A stretch of DNA of 64,000 nt from Bubalus kerabau (Eukaryota; Chordata; Mammalia; Artiodactyla; Bovidae). This document shows positions 25,127 to 36,284 of the stretch, one piece after another. The first letter of the stretch is position 1, and each line of letters begins with the position of its first letter. The position numbers were made by a program, and so were the translations under genes. Where the stretch lies: the NCBI RefSeq assembly GCF_029407905.1, contig NC_073637.1, positions 54,188,501 to 54,252,500 of the forward strand, in the 5' to 3' direction. The notes beneath the pieces were generated by a model. It was not told the DNA's origin. It saw nothing but the letters and a program-made list of their open reading frames with translations, and did no database searches.

Positions 25127-25285
25127 TTAGCAAAATATTACCACCTAGTGATTAAATGGGGCTAGTAACTTAGACAATATTGGATATGAGGCCTTTAATG
25201 AGTGGAGCAACAGAATTAGAGTTTCAGAAAACCACTGTGAGTTACCATTCATTTTTCCCAGGTTTAAGAACAACCTAGCTTGTGT

Positions 25286-25487
25286 GTTAGTTGCTGTTGT
25301 GTCCAACTCTTTGTGACCTCATGAACTAAGCCTACCAAGCCCCTCTGTCCATGGAATACTCCAGGCAAGAATACTGGAGTGGTTAACCATTCCCTTCTCC
25401 ACGGAATGTTACCCATCCAGGGACCTAACCTCGGTCTCCTGCATTGCTGACAGATTCTTTACAGTCTGAGCCACCAGGGAAGCCCAA
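25286..25487 (-). mobile_element. Bov-tA SINE, antisense
   Basis: Complement of the whole SINE: tail (gttgtgtccaactctttgtg), body (caggcaagaatactggagtg), head at the right end (gagccaccagggaagccc). Confidence 0.9.
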
Positions 25488-25779
25488 ATTGGCTATTAAA
25501 TGGAGAAGTAGTGGTGATAAATACCCCTTCTATAAATGTCTTTTACAGTGGGTTCAATATTTGAAGACTCTGTTTTAAAATGCAGTGAACCATATGAACT
25601 ATTTTAAGTGTTAAGAAAAGGCCATGGGATCTCCATTTCTTAGCCTATTGTAAATGCAAAAGATATAACTTAATTTATTACATTTCTGATTAGAGCTTCT
25701 TTCATGACCACTATTGGATATTTAGGGAGTGCAGTAGTTCTGATGATTAAAATGAAGCATACTTATTTGTTCACTCAGC

Positions 25780-28700
25780 ACAGTTCAGTCAACTCAGTCA
25801 TGTCCGACTCTTTGCGACCCCATGAATTTCAGCATGCCAGGTCTTCCTGTCCATCACCAACTCCCGGAGTTCACCCAACTCATCTCCATCTAGTGGGTAA
25901 TCCCATCCAGCCATCTCATCCTCTGCATCCCCCTCTCCTACTGCCCCCAATCCCTTCCAGCATCAGAGTCTCTTCCAATGAGTCAACTCTTCGCATGAAG
26001 TGGCCAAAGTGTTGGAGTGTCAGCTTTAGCATCAGTTCTTCCAGAGAACACCCATGACTGATGTCCTTTAGAATGGACTGGTTGGATCTCCTTGCAGTCC
26101 AAGGGACTCTCAAGAGTCTTCTCCAACACCACAGTTCAAAAGCATCAATTCTTCAGTGCTCAGCTTTCTTCACAGTCCAACTCTCACATCCAATACATGA
26201 CCACTGGAAAAACCATAGCCTTGAGTAGATGGACCTTTGTTGGCAAAGTAATGTCTCTGCTTTTGAATATGCTATCTAGGTTGGTCATAACTTTCTTCCC
26301 AGAGGTAAATGTCTTTTAATTTCATGGCTGCAATCACAATCTGCAGTGATTTTGGAGCCCCCAAAAATAAAGTCTAACACTATTTCCACTGTTTCCCCAC
26401 CTATTTCCCATGAAGTTATGGGACCAGATGCCATGATCTTCATTTTCTGAATGCTGAGCTTTAAGCCAATTTTTTCACTCTCCTCTTTCACTTTCAACAA
26501 GAGGCTTTTTAGTTCCTCTTCACTTTCTGCCATAAGGGTGGTGTCATCTGCATATCTGAGGTTATTGATATTTCTCCCGGCAATCTTGATTCCAGCTTGT
26601 GCTTCCTCCAGCCAGCGTTTCTCATGATGCATATAAATTAAATAAGCAGAGTGACAATATACAGCCTTGACATACTCCTTTCTTATTTGGAAACATTCTG
26701 TTGTTCCATATCCAGCTCTAATGGATTCTAATTAGAATCTCTAATTAGCTCTAATTAGATCCAGGATCTAATGCAGGTCAGTTGCTTCCTGACCTGCATA
26801 TAGGTTTCTCAAGAGGCAGATCAGGTGGTCTGGTATTCCCATCTCTTTCAGAATTTTCCACAGTTTATTGTGATCCACACAGTCAAAGGATTTGGCATAG
26901 TGACTAAAGCAGAAATAGATGTTTTTCTGGAACTCTCTTGCTTTTTCTGTGATCCAGCGGATGTTGGCAATTTGATCTTTGGTTCCTCTGCCTTTTCTAA
27001 AACCAGCCTAAACATCTGGAAATTCACAGTTCATGTATTGCTGAAGCCTGGCTTGGAGAATTTTGAGCATTAATTTACTAGCGTGTGAGATGAGTGCAAT
27101 TGTGTGGTAGTTTGAACTTTCTTTGGCATTGCCTTTCTTTGGGATTGGAATGAAAACTGACCTTTTCCAGTCCTGAGGCCACTGCTGTGTTTTCTAAATT
27201 TGCTGGCTTATTGAGTGAAGTACTTTCACAGCATCATCTTCCAGGATTTGAAATAGCTCAACTGGAATTCTATCACCTCCAATAGCTTTGCTTGTAGTGA
27301 TGCTTTTTAAAGCCCACTTGACTTCACATTCCAGGATGTCTGGCTCTAGGTGAGTGATCACACCATCATGATTATCTGGGTCATGCAGCTCTTTTTTGTA
27401 CAGTTTCTCTGTGTATTCTTGCCACCTGTGCTTAATATCTTCTGCTTCTTTTAGGTCCATACCATTTCTGTCCTTTATCAAGCCCATCTTTGCATGAAAT
27501 GTTCCCTTGGTATCTCTAATTTTCTTGAAGATATCTCTAGTCTTTCCCATTCTGTTGTTTTCCTCTATTTCTTTTCATTGATCGCTGAAGAAGGCTTTCT
27601 TATCACTCCCTGCTATTCTTTGGAACTCTGCATTCAGATGCTTATATCTTTCCTTTTCTCCTTTGCTTTTTGTTTTTCTTCTTTTCACAGCTATTTGTGA
27701 GGCCTCCCCAGATAGCCATTTTGATTTTTTGCATTTCTTTTCCATGGGGAAGGTCTTGATCCCTGTCTCCTTTACAATGTCATGAACCTCCATCCATAGT
27801 TCATCAGGCAGTCTATGAGATCTATTCCCTTAAAACTATTTCTCACTTCCACTGTATAATCATAATGAATTTGATTTAGGTCATACCTGAATGGTCTAGT
27901 GGTTTTCCCTCCTTTCTTCAATTTAAGTCTGAATTTGACAATAAGGAGTTCATGATCTGAGCTACAGTCAGCTCCCTATCTTGTTTTTACTGACTTTATA
28001 GATCCTCTCCTTCTTTGGCTGCAATGAATATAATCAATCTGACTTCAGTGTTGACCATCTGGTGATGTCCATTTGTAGAGTCTTCTCTTGTGTTGTTGGA
28101 AGATGGTGTTTGCTATGACCAGTGTGTTCTCTTGGCAAAACTCTATTAGCCTTTGCCCTGCTTCATTCTGTACTCAAAGGCCAAATTTGCCTGTTACTCC
28201 AGGTGTTTCTTGACTTCCTACTTTTGCATTCCAGTCCCCTATAATGAAAGGACATCTTTTTTGGGTGTTAATTCAGAAATGTCTTGTAGGTCTTCATTAG
28301 AACCATTCAACTTCAGCTTCCTCAGCATTAGTGTTTGGGGCATAGACTTGGATTACCGTGATATTGAATGGTTTGCCTTGGAAACGAACAGAGATCATTC
28401 TGTCATTTTTGAGATTGCATCTAAGTACTACATTTCGGACTCTTTGGTTGACCATGATGGCTACTCCATTTCTTCTAAGTGATTCCTGCCCACAGTAGTA
28501 GATATAATGGTCATCTGAGTTAAACTCACCCATTCCAGTCCATTTTAGTTCGCTGATTCCTAGAATGTCGATGTTCACTCTTGCCATCTCCTGTTGGACT
28601 ACTTCCAATGTCCCTTGATTTATGGAACTAATATTGCAGGTTCCTATGCAATATTGCTCTTTACAGCATCAGACTTTGCTTCTATCACCAGTCACATCCA

Positions 28701-29172
28701 CAACTGGGTGTTGTTTTTGCTTTGGCTCCATCCCTTTATTCTTTCTGGAGTTTTTTTTCCACTGATCTCCAGTAGCGTATTGGGCACCTACTGACCTGGG
28801 GAGTTCCTCTTTCAGTATGCTATCATTTTGCCTTTCCGTACTGTTCATGGGGTTCTCAAGGCAAGAACGCTGAAGTGCTTTGCCATTCTCTTCTCCAGTG
28901 GACCACATTCTGTCAGACCTCTCCACCATGACCCACCCCTCGTGGGTGGCCCCACAGGGCATTTCTTAGTTTCACTGAGTTAGACAAGACTGTGGTCCGT
29001 GTGATTAGATTGACTAGTTTTCTGTGATTATGGTTTGTGTATCTGGCCTCTGATGCCTCCCGCAGCACCTACCATCTTACTTGGGTTTCACTTACCTTGG
29101 ACGTGGGATATCGCTTCACAGCTGCTCCAGCAAATCGCAGCCGCTGCTCTTTACCTTGGACGGGTATCTCTT
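25780..29172 (-). mobile_element. Near full-length BovB LINE, antisense, dead
   Basis: It runs from the complement of the 3' tail (acagttcagtcaactcagtc) through reverse transcriptase (26632-26285: YADDTTLMAESEEELKSLL), the linker (27550-27194: DRNGMDLKEAEDIKHRWQEY), endonuclease pieces (28608-28297: ELKWTGMGEFNSDDHYIYYC) and a CpG-bearing 5' region (28640-29172). At about 3.4 kb this is close to complete for BovB. The domains lie in different frames separated by stops, so it makes no protein. A local insert of about 50 bp, containing ctctaattag-type repeats, lies at 26722-26785. Confidence 0.93.
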
Positions 29173-29328
29173 TATATTTAATAAGTCCTTTAGATTATAG
29201 GTTATGAACTGTAATCTATTTAAGTATAGTGAGATCTACAAGAATAATTATAATTTCACCTTCTATTTTGATTAAGGCCATGAAGGTTTGTCAGTTGGCT
29301 CATATTAGTAAATATTAAAGTTAATTCA

Positions 29329-29616
29329 AAACTCATGTTGCTGCTAAGTCACTTCAGCCGTGTCCGACTCTGTGCGACCCCATAGACAGCAGCCCACCAG
29401 GCTCCCCTGTCCCTGGGATTCTCCAGGCAAGAACACTGGAGTGGGTTGCCATTTCCTTCTCCAATGCATGAAAGTGAAAAGTGAAAGTGAAGTCACTCAG
29501 TCATGTCCAACTCTTTGCAACCCCACGGATTGCAGCCCACCAGGTTCCTCTGCCCATGGGATTTTCCAGGCAAGAGTACTGGAGTGGGGTGCCATTGCCT
29601 TCTCCAAACTCATGTT
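29329..29616 (-). mobile_element. Bov-A2 SINE (two units) with TSD
   Basis: Complement of a two-unit Bov-A2. The left unit is 29340-29475 and the right unit 29476-29605, joined by a gaaagtgaaaagtgaaagtg linker. The 11-bp repeat aaactcatgtt flanks it at 29329-29339 and 29606-29616. Low divergence suggests a young insertion. Confidence 0.93.
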
Positions 29617-29775
29617 ATAGAGATAAAAAAGCCCATCTGAGACATTTAAAATTTTCACTTTATAAATATTGTAGTAAAATTTAAGTTGCTATTTGGATCA
29701 AATTGTGGACCTACTTTTTAACTAGCTTGTTTATTGATTACCAGATGTGTTTTAGAGGTTCCAGAAATGCTCTCT

Positions 29776-30078
29776 AAAGTGAAAGTGTTAGTCACTCAAT
29801 CGTGTCTGACTATGCAACAATATGTCTTCCTGACCCAGGGATCAAACCTGAGTCTTCTGCATTGCAGGCTAGTGTTAAAGAACTTGTCTGGCAAAGCGGG
29901 TAGACATAAAGAGATATTGGTTCAGTCTCTGGGTCAGGAATATCCCTGGAGGAGGGCTTGACAACCCACACCAGTATTCTTGCCTGGAGAATCCCATGGA
30001 CAGAGGAGTCGGGTGGGCTACAATCCCTGGAGTCTCAAAGACTCGGACATGACTGAAGCGACTTAACACACGTGCATG
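29776..30078. mobile_element. Two Bov SINEs head to head
   Basis: 29776-29875 is the complement of a short Bov-tA (tcactcaatcgtgtctgac ... cttctgcattgcaggct). 29876-30078 is a sense Bov-tA (taaagaacttgtctggcaaa ... catgactgaagcgacttaac). Their tRNA-derived ends meet at about 29875, forming an imperfect inverted repeat. Confidence 0.85.
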
Positions 30079-30915
30079 CTTTGGAGGAGGGAAGATCCCT
30101 TTGCTCTCCTCATATTTATAAGTTTCTTCCTCCAGAATGTCAAATCTGTAACATCAGAGTTATGGGCCTCCACCACAACAATCATCACTTTATATGGATT
30201 AAGGATTGGGAGTTTAAGTAGCATTTGAATTATCTTCTTGATTGTATCACATGGGTACCATTAGTATTTTATTCTATAAGCTTGAGGATAAAGATCTTTG
30301 TTTGCAAAGAAACCTTGGCAGCAGTTATAGCAAAAGATGTTTATAGAGTGGTGAGTCATCTGCTTTTAGGACTGGAGACCTCAACATGCCACATGCTAAC
30401 TCTTCTTCCACACAATTGGCCATCCAACAGGACCACATATTTCACAGAGTATCAGTATTTTTCCTGAGAACTGTATAGAAGAAAGGCCACTGCCTGGTTG
30501 AGACTCACAGCCAGCAATCACAGAGTAAGAGTCATTTCTCTGAACCAAGCATTAGTCATAGTTTATGCTGGAATGAATATATGTAATTCAATCTGAGGCA
30601 CAAAACAGGTCCAATCTAAGATGCACAATCCAGTCTTTTTGAGGTGGGTCCCAACTCTTGTTTCTAAATGTCAATTCTGAAAACTTCTGATGTAATTTGA
30701 TTGAATCTATGATAAAGATTCATTGGAACTCAGCAAATGTAGATCAAAGCAGCATAGCTCAAACTCCAAGACTGCTAGCAGGTAACAGAGCTGACTACTA
30801 ACTCAAAGCAAAAAAGGAAAGACAATCTAGTGGTCATTGCCTAGACACCCTCTTAACTGCATCCATTGTTCTGGTTTCCCTATAACCAAGTTTTTGTTTT
30901 TTTGGATTTTGAGAT
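30079..30915 (-). other. Unassigned; possible ERV internal sequence
   Basis: Less AT-rich than typical intron here, with short open frames only. Its position between the pol relic and the right LTR-like block would make it the gag/leader side of the proposed provirus. No gag motif is recognisable, so this rests on position alone. Confidence 0.25.
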
Positions 30916-31497
30916 TAATCAGATCAGATGAGATCAGTCACTCAGTCCTGTCCGACTCTTTGGGACCCCATGAATCGCAGCACACCAGGCCTCCCTGTCC
31001 ATCACCAACTCCCGGAGTTCACTGAAACTCACATCCATCGAGTCAGTGATGCCATCCAGCCATCTCATCCTCTATCGTCCCCTTCTCCTCTTGCCCCCAA
31101 TCCCTCCCAGCATCAGAGTCTTTTCCAATGAGTCAACTCTTCGCATGAGGTGGCCAAAGTACTGGAGTTTCAGCTTTAGCATCATTCCTTCCAAAGAAAT
31201 CCCAGGGCTGATCTCCTTCAGAATGGACTGGTTGGATCTCTTTGCAGTCCAAGGGACTCTCAAGAGTCTTCTCCAACACCACAGTTCAAAAGCATCAATT
31301 CCTTGGCGCTCAGCCTTCTTCACAGTCCAACTCTCACATCCATACATGACCACAGGAAAAACCATAGCCTTGACTAGAATCTTTGTTGGCAAAGTAATGT
31401 CTCTGCTTTTGAATATGTTATCTAGGTTGGTCATAACTCTCCGTCCAAGGAGTATGCATCTTTTAATTTCACGGCTGCAGTCACCATCTGCAATGAT
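30916..31497 (-). mobile_element. BovB 3' end, antisense, truncated
   Basis: Complement of the BovB C-terminal end. The minus frame 31506-31072 reads DGDCSREIKRCILLGRRV, then CESWTVKKAE and FELWCWRRLLRVPW with no stop for 140 codons. Its 5' end stops at about 31497 inside the conserved atctgca.tgatt. It belongs to the subfamily with cccccaatccctcccagcat. Low divergence suggests it is fairly young. Confidence 0.92.
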
Positions 31498-31840
31498 TGG
31501 TGCCACACAAACACCAGGGGAGTATGAAGATTTTTATTATTCATGTAATGAAGTTTAAACAAGTCCAAAATAGTGTAAAATATCAGGGAAAAGCATTGAC
31601 TTTGGAGGTTTTAGTGTGGTTACAGGGTGGTAGTGGAGTGAGGGTTTCTATGTTCAGATCAGTGCATTTATGGTTTGAATTTTCCACTAATGCCCTAGGA
31701 AAGGGAAAATTCAGCTTTCTAATCAATTTGCCCATATAGGAGTTCTAAGGGAAAGGGGAGCGGTAGGTCTTGAAAGTTCTCAGCAGTAGACATCAGAACG
31801 GGTTTCAGACCCTTTAATATGAGCTTTAATTTATTATAAA
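31498..31840 (-). repeat. LTR-like block (right), probable ERV 5' LTR
   Basis: This block shares a segment order with 22950-23335 (see that entry): ttattattcatgtaatgaag, atagtgtaaaat, ttgcccatatagg, ggaaaggggagc, cttgaaagttctcagcag. If both are LTRs, a minus-strand provirus once ran from about 31840 down to about 22950. By-eye similarity only. Confidence 0.38.
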
Positions 31841-32017
31841 GCTGTAATTTATAAATTGTATACTAGCTTATGTGTTGGTATAATACCATGTATATCATAA
31901 CTTCCTATTGCTATTATACTTTCTCCACTTTAAACAGAATTAATTCCTTTTATACTCTAAGACAATGACAGTAATATGCTCTAGAATATGATTAACTAAA
32001 TTTTCAAAACAACTATC
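31841..32017. other. Intron-like spacer before the full-length L1
   Basis: AT-rich unique sequence up to the L1 target-site duplication. Confidence 0.5.
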
Positions 32018-32031
32018 AAAAAGTCTGTTAT

Positions 32032-35000
32032 GGGGGGAGGAGCCAAGATGGCGGAGGAGTAGGACGGGGAGAACACTTTCTCCCCCACAAATTCATCAAA
32101 AGAGCATTTAAACGTCGAGTAAATTCCACAAAACAACTTCTGAATGCCGGCAGAGGACATCAGGCACCCAGAAAAGCAGCCCAACTCTTTGAAAGGAGGT
32201 AGGAAAAAATTTAAAAGACAAAAAAAGAGACAAAAGAGGGAGGGACGGAGTTCCGTCCCGGGAAGGGAGTCTTAAAAAGAGAGAAGTTTCCAAACACCAG
32301 GAAACCCTCTCACTACCGAATCTGTGCCGAGCTTTGGAAGCACAGAGGGCAACATAAAAGGGAGGGGAAAAAAAAATAAACAATTAAAAATCGCGGATTG
32401 TGAGCCCTATGGTAACTCCCCCAGCGGAGAAGCAGCGCAGACGCCTGCACACGGCATTAGCAAGCGGGGGCTGGGCAGGGAAGTGCGGCGCGGGCTGTGT
32501 CCCTTAGAGTAAGAATCGGGCCGAATGTCCTGAGCGCTATCTGAGCGAAATAATTTGGGCTAGCAAACCAGACTGTGGGATATCTACCACGCGAAAAGCC
32601 AGCCCTAACCTAAGACACCGCCAGGCCTGCGCACAGAACAAAGGACTGAACAGAGATAGCCGGCTGCAGACCTTCCCCCTCCGGTGACAGGCAGCCAGAG
32701 CCGGAAGGGGGACATCGCAGCCCCAGAGAGACACTATCTATAAAACTGTAAGCAGGCTTCTTTGCTAACTAAAACTTCTTGGGGGTCTGGACGGTCAACA
32801 TCTGCCTGAGAAGGTGCGCCGGTTTTACACCCAGATAACCGAGTGGCGGGGAGGCGATAAGTCGCAGCATTGGCGCCCGCCAAACACCTCATCACCTGAG
32901 CTGCTCGGATCTGGGAAGAACACAAAACCCAGGCCCAACCGAGTCTGCGCCTCTGAGGACTACCCGTGTGCCTGAACCTGAGCGGCTTGGACCTGGGAGC
33001 TCAGCCCAGGGCCGGCCTCTGATTGTTCCCGGCGGAACAACCTAGAGCCCAAGCAGTGTGGGCAGGGAGGCTACACGCGCCGTGAGCGGGGGCAGACCCA
33101 GTGTGGCTGAGGCACTGCGAGCGCACGCCAGTGTCAGCTGTTTGCAGCATCCCTCCCTCCCTCCCCACAGCGCGTCTGAACAAGTGAGCCTAAATTAAAA
33201 AAAAAAAAAAATAAAAAAAAATAAAAATAGTGTCCTCAACCATCCCCTTTGTGTCAGGGTGGGAACCAGACACTGAAGAGACCAGCAAACAGAAGAAGCT
33301 GTAACAGAGGGAAACGCCTTGGAAGCTACAGGCCATAGATTAAAACCCTGTGGTTACTACGGATTACATAGGAAGGGGCCTATAGATCTTGAGAAATATA
33401 AGTCGGACCAAGGAACTGCCAAAAATGAACTGAACCCACAATACTCACAACAAAACCAGAGAAAGACCTAGATATATTTTTACTATTTTTACAATCAATC
33501 TTTCTTTCTTTCTTTTTTTTTAATTAAAAAAAAATTTTTTTAAGTCCTCTATTGTCCTTTAATTTTCACTTTTATAACTATTACTTTGCCAAAAAAAAAA
33601 ATAAGACCCTATTTTTTTTTATTTTTTTTTCTTCTTCAGCAAACTTCATATATATATATTTTATAATTTTTTGACCGTGTTTTTTTTTTTTTTTTCTTTT
33701 TTCTTTTTCTTCTTTTCTTTAACATTGTATTTTTGAAATTCCAAACTCTACTCTAGATTTTTAATTTTAGCCTTTTGATATATGTTATCAATTTTGTACC
33801 TATAGTTTTTTTCATAATTTCTGTGACTTTTTTTTTCCTCTGTTTCTTTCTCTTCTTCTTTTATATAACATCGTATATCTGCAATTCCAAACTCTACTCA
33901 AGATTTTTAATTTATGCTTTTTGGTATTTGATATCAATTTTGTACCTGTATTTTCTTTATAATTTTTGCGACATTGTTTTTGTTGGTTTGTTTGTTTTCT
34001 CTCTTTATTTTCCTTCTTCTTCTTTTTTTTTTTTTTTAACGTTGTATTTTTGAAATTCCAAACTCTAGATTTTTAATTTTTCCTTTTTGGTATTAGTTAT
34101 CAATTTTGTACCTGTAGTTTCTTTATTACTTTCACGACCTTGTTTGTTTTTCTTTGTTCGTTTTTTCTCTCTTTCTTTTCCTTCTTCTTTTCATTAACAT
34201 CGCATTTTTGAAATTCCAAACTCTACTCTAGATTTCTAATTTTTGTTTTTATGTATTTGTTACCAATTTTATACCTTTAAGAACCCAATCTTCAGGACCC
34301 ATTTTTCACTAGTGTACGAGATTACTGGCTTGACTGCTCTCTCTCCCTTTGGACTCTCCATTTTCTCCACCAGGTCACCTGTATCTCCTCCCTAACCCCT
34401 CTCTACTCTACCCAACTCTGAATTTCTGTGTGTTCCAGACGGTGGAGAACACTTAAGGAACTGATTACTGGCTGGATCTGTCTCCCTCCTTTTCATTTCC
34501 CCCTTTTATCCTTCTGGCCACCTCTGTCTCCTGCCTCCTTCTTCTCTTCCCTGTATAACTCCGTGAACATCTCTGAGCGGTCCAGTTGTGGAGTGCACAT
34601 AAGGAAGTGACTACTGGCTAGCCCACTCTCTCCACTGTTGATTCCACCTCATCTCATTTGAGTCACCTCTAACTCCCTCCTCCGTCTTCTCTTCTCCATG
34701 TAACGCTGTGAACCTCTCTGAGTGACCCTCACAGTAGAGAAACTTTTCATCTTTAACGTAGATGTTTTATCAGTGGTGCTGTATAGAAGGAGAAGTTTTG
34801 AAACTACTGTAAAATTAAGACCGATAACTGGAAGTAGGAGGCTTAAGTCCAATCCCTGACTCCAGGGAACTCCTGACTCCAAGGAACATTAATTGACAGG
34901 AGCTCATCAAACGCCTCCATACCGACACTGAAACCAAGCACCACACAAGGGCCAACAAGTTCCAGGGAAAGACATAACAAGCAAATTCTCCAGCAACAAA

Positions 35001-35272
35001 GGAACACAGCCCTGAGCTTCAAGATACAGGCTGCCCAAAGTCACCCCAAAACCATAGACATCTCATAACTCATTACTGGACATTTCATTACACTCCAGAG
35101 AGAAGAAATACAGCTCCATCCACCAGAACATCGACACAAGCTTCCCTAACCAGGAAACCTTGACAAGCCACCTGTACAAACCCACACACAGCGAGGAAAC
35201 GCCACAATAAAGAGAACTCCACAAACTGCCAGAATACAGAAAGGACACCCCAAACTCAGCAATTTAAACAAG
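32032..35272 (+). promoter_or_regulatory. L1-BT 5' UTR with internal promoter region
   Basis: The first about 1.1 kb (32032-33180) is GC- and CpG-rich compared with the intron (for example gaagtgcggcgcgggctgtg near 32479). It holds atggcgg at about 32048-32054, which resembles the YY1-type site of L1 promoters. It is followed by a T-rich zone (33480-34290) with tandem units and a C/T-rich zone to 34700. L1 promoters are internal and drive the full-length RNA; that this copy is active is inference. The retained CpGs suggest little time for methylation-driven decay. Confidence 0.75.
33721..34281 (+). repeat. Tandem units of about 150-170 bp in the L1 5' UTR
   Basis: Four units start with aacattgtatttttgaaatt or close variants at 33721, 33867, 34038 and 34196. 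Each continues ccaaactctac, gatttttaattt, then tatcaattttgtacct and a T/C-rich stretch. The last unit is truncated after about 80 bp. Spacing of 146, 171 and 158 bp shows length change mainly in the T-rich parts. Confidence 0.85.
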
Positions 35273-36199
35273 ATGAAGAGACAGAGGAATACCCAGCAGA
35301 TAAAGGAACAGGATAAATGCCCAACAAACCAAACAAAAGAGGAAGAGATAGGGAATCTACCTGATAAAGAATTCCGAATAATGATAGTGAAATTGATCCA
35401 AAATCTTGAAATTAAAATGGAATCACAGATAAATAGCCTGGAGGCAAGGATTGAGAAGATGCAAGAAAGGTTTAACAAGGACTTAGAAGAAATAAAAAAG
35501 AGTCAATATATAATGAATAATGCAATAAGTGAAATTAAAAACACTCTGGAGGCAACAAATAGTAGAATAACAGAGGCAGAAGATAGGATTAGTGAATTAG
35601 AAGATAGAATGGTAGAAATAAATGAATCAGAGAGGATAAAAGAAAAACGAATTAAAAGAAATGAGGACAATCTCAGAGACCTCCAGGACAATATTAAACG
35701 CTACAACATTCGAATCATAGGGATCCCAGAAGAAGAAGACAAAAAGAAAGACCATGAGAAAATACTTGAGGAGATAATAGTTGAAAACTTCCCTAAAATG
35801 GGGAAGGAAATAATCACCCAAGTCCAAGAAACCCAGAGAGTCCCAAACAGGATAAACCCAAGGCGAAACACCCCAAGACACATAGTAATCAAATTAACAA
35901 AGATCAAACACAAAGAACAAATATTAAAAGCAGCAAGGGAAAAACAACAAATAACACACAAGGGAATTCCCATAAGGATAACAGCTGATCTTTCAATAGA
36001 AACTCTTCAAGCCAGGAGGGAATGGCAAGACATACTTAAAATGATGAAAGAAAATAACCTACAGCCCAGATTATTGTACCCAGCAAGGATCTCATTCAAG
36101 TATGAAGGAGAAATCAAAAGCTTTTCAGACAAGCAAAAGCTGAGAGAATTCTGCACCACCAAACCAGCTCTCCAACAAATACTAAAGGATATTCTCTAG
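35273..36199 (+). CDS. L1 ORF1p, RNA-binding chaperone, intact (308 aa)
   Basis: ORF1p coats L1 RNA as trimers and is needed for retrotransposition in cis. The 308-residue frame is complete. It has a basic, Gln/Asn-rich N-terminus (1-35) and a long heptad-rich coiled coil (about 36-142: IEKMQERF, ISELEDRM). An RRM-like domain follows (about 143-215), with YNIRIIGIPEEE at 144-155 and PRHIVIKL at 201-208. The C-terminal domain has ARREW at 247-251 and YPARISFKYEGEIKSF at 269-284. These conserved blocks match the family and the length is normal for ruminant L1. The ATG at 35273 (acaagATG) begins the frame. The gap to the ORF2 frame is only about 50-85 bp, as in other L1s. Confidence 0.95.
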   Translation: MKRQRNTQQIKEQDKCPTNQTKEEEIGNLPDKEFRIMIVKLIQNLEIKMESQINSLEARIEKMQERFNKDLEEIKKSQYIMNNAISEIKNTLEATNSRITEAEDRISELEDRMVEINESERIKEKRIKRNEDNLRDLQDNIKRYNIRIIGIPEEEDKKKDHEKILEEIIVENFPKMGKEIITQVQETQRVPNRINPRRNTPRHIVIKLTKIKHKEQILKAAREKQQITHKGIPIRITADLSIETLQARREWQDILKMMKENNLQPRLLYPARISFKYEGEIKSFSDKQKLREFCTTKPALQQILKDIL

Positions 36200-36284
36200 A
36201 CAGGAAACACAAAAATTGTGTATAAATTTGAACCCAAAACAATAAAGTAAATGGCAACGGGTAATTACCTTAAACGTAAATGGG

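Noticed and set aside
31046..31558. 170-codon plus frame starting MMPSSHLILCRPLL-like
   Set aside because: It is the antisense reading of the BovB C-terminal end; near-identical frames occur at every antisense copy.
32108..33183. Several minus-strand frames across the CpG-rich block, possible antisense gene
   Set aside because: They lie wholly in the L1 5' UTR, differ in frame and have no recognisable domain; the CpG richness is explained by the young L1.
33775..34053. 92-codon hydrophobic Phe-rich frame that looks like a membrane protein
   Set aside because: It is a translation of the T-rich tandem units of the L1 5' UTR.
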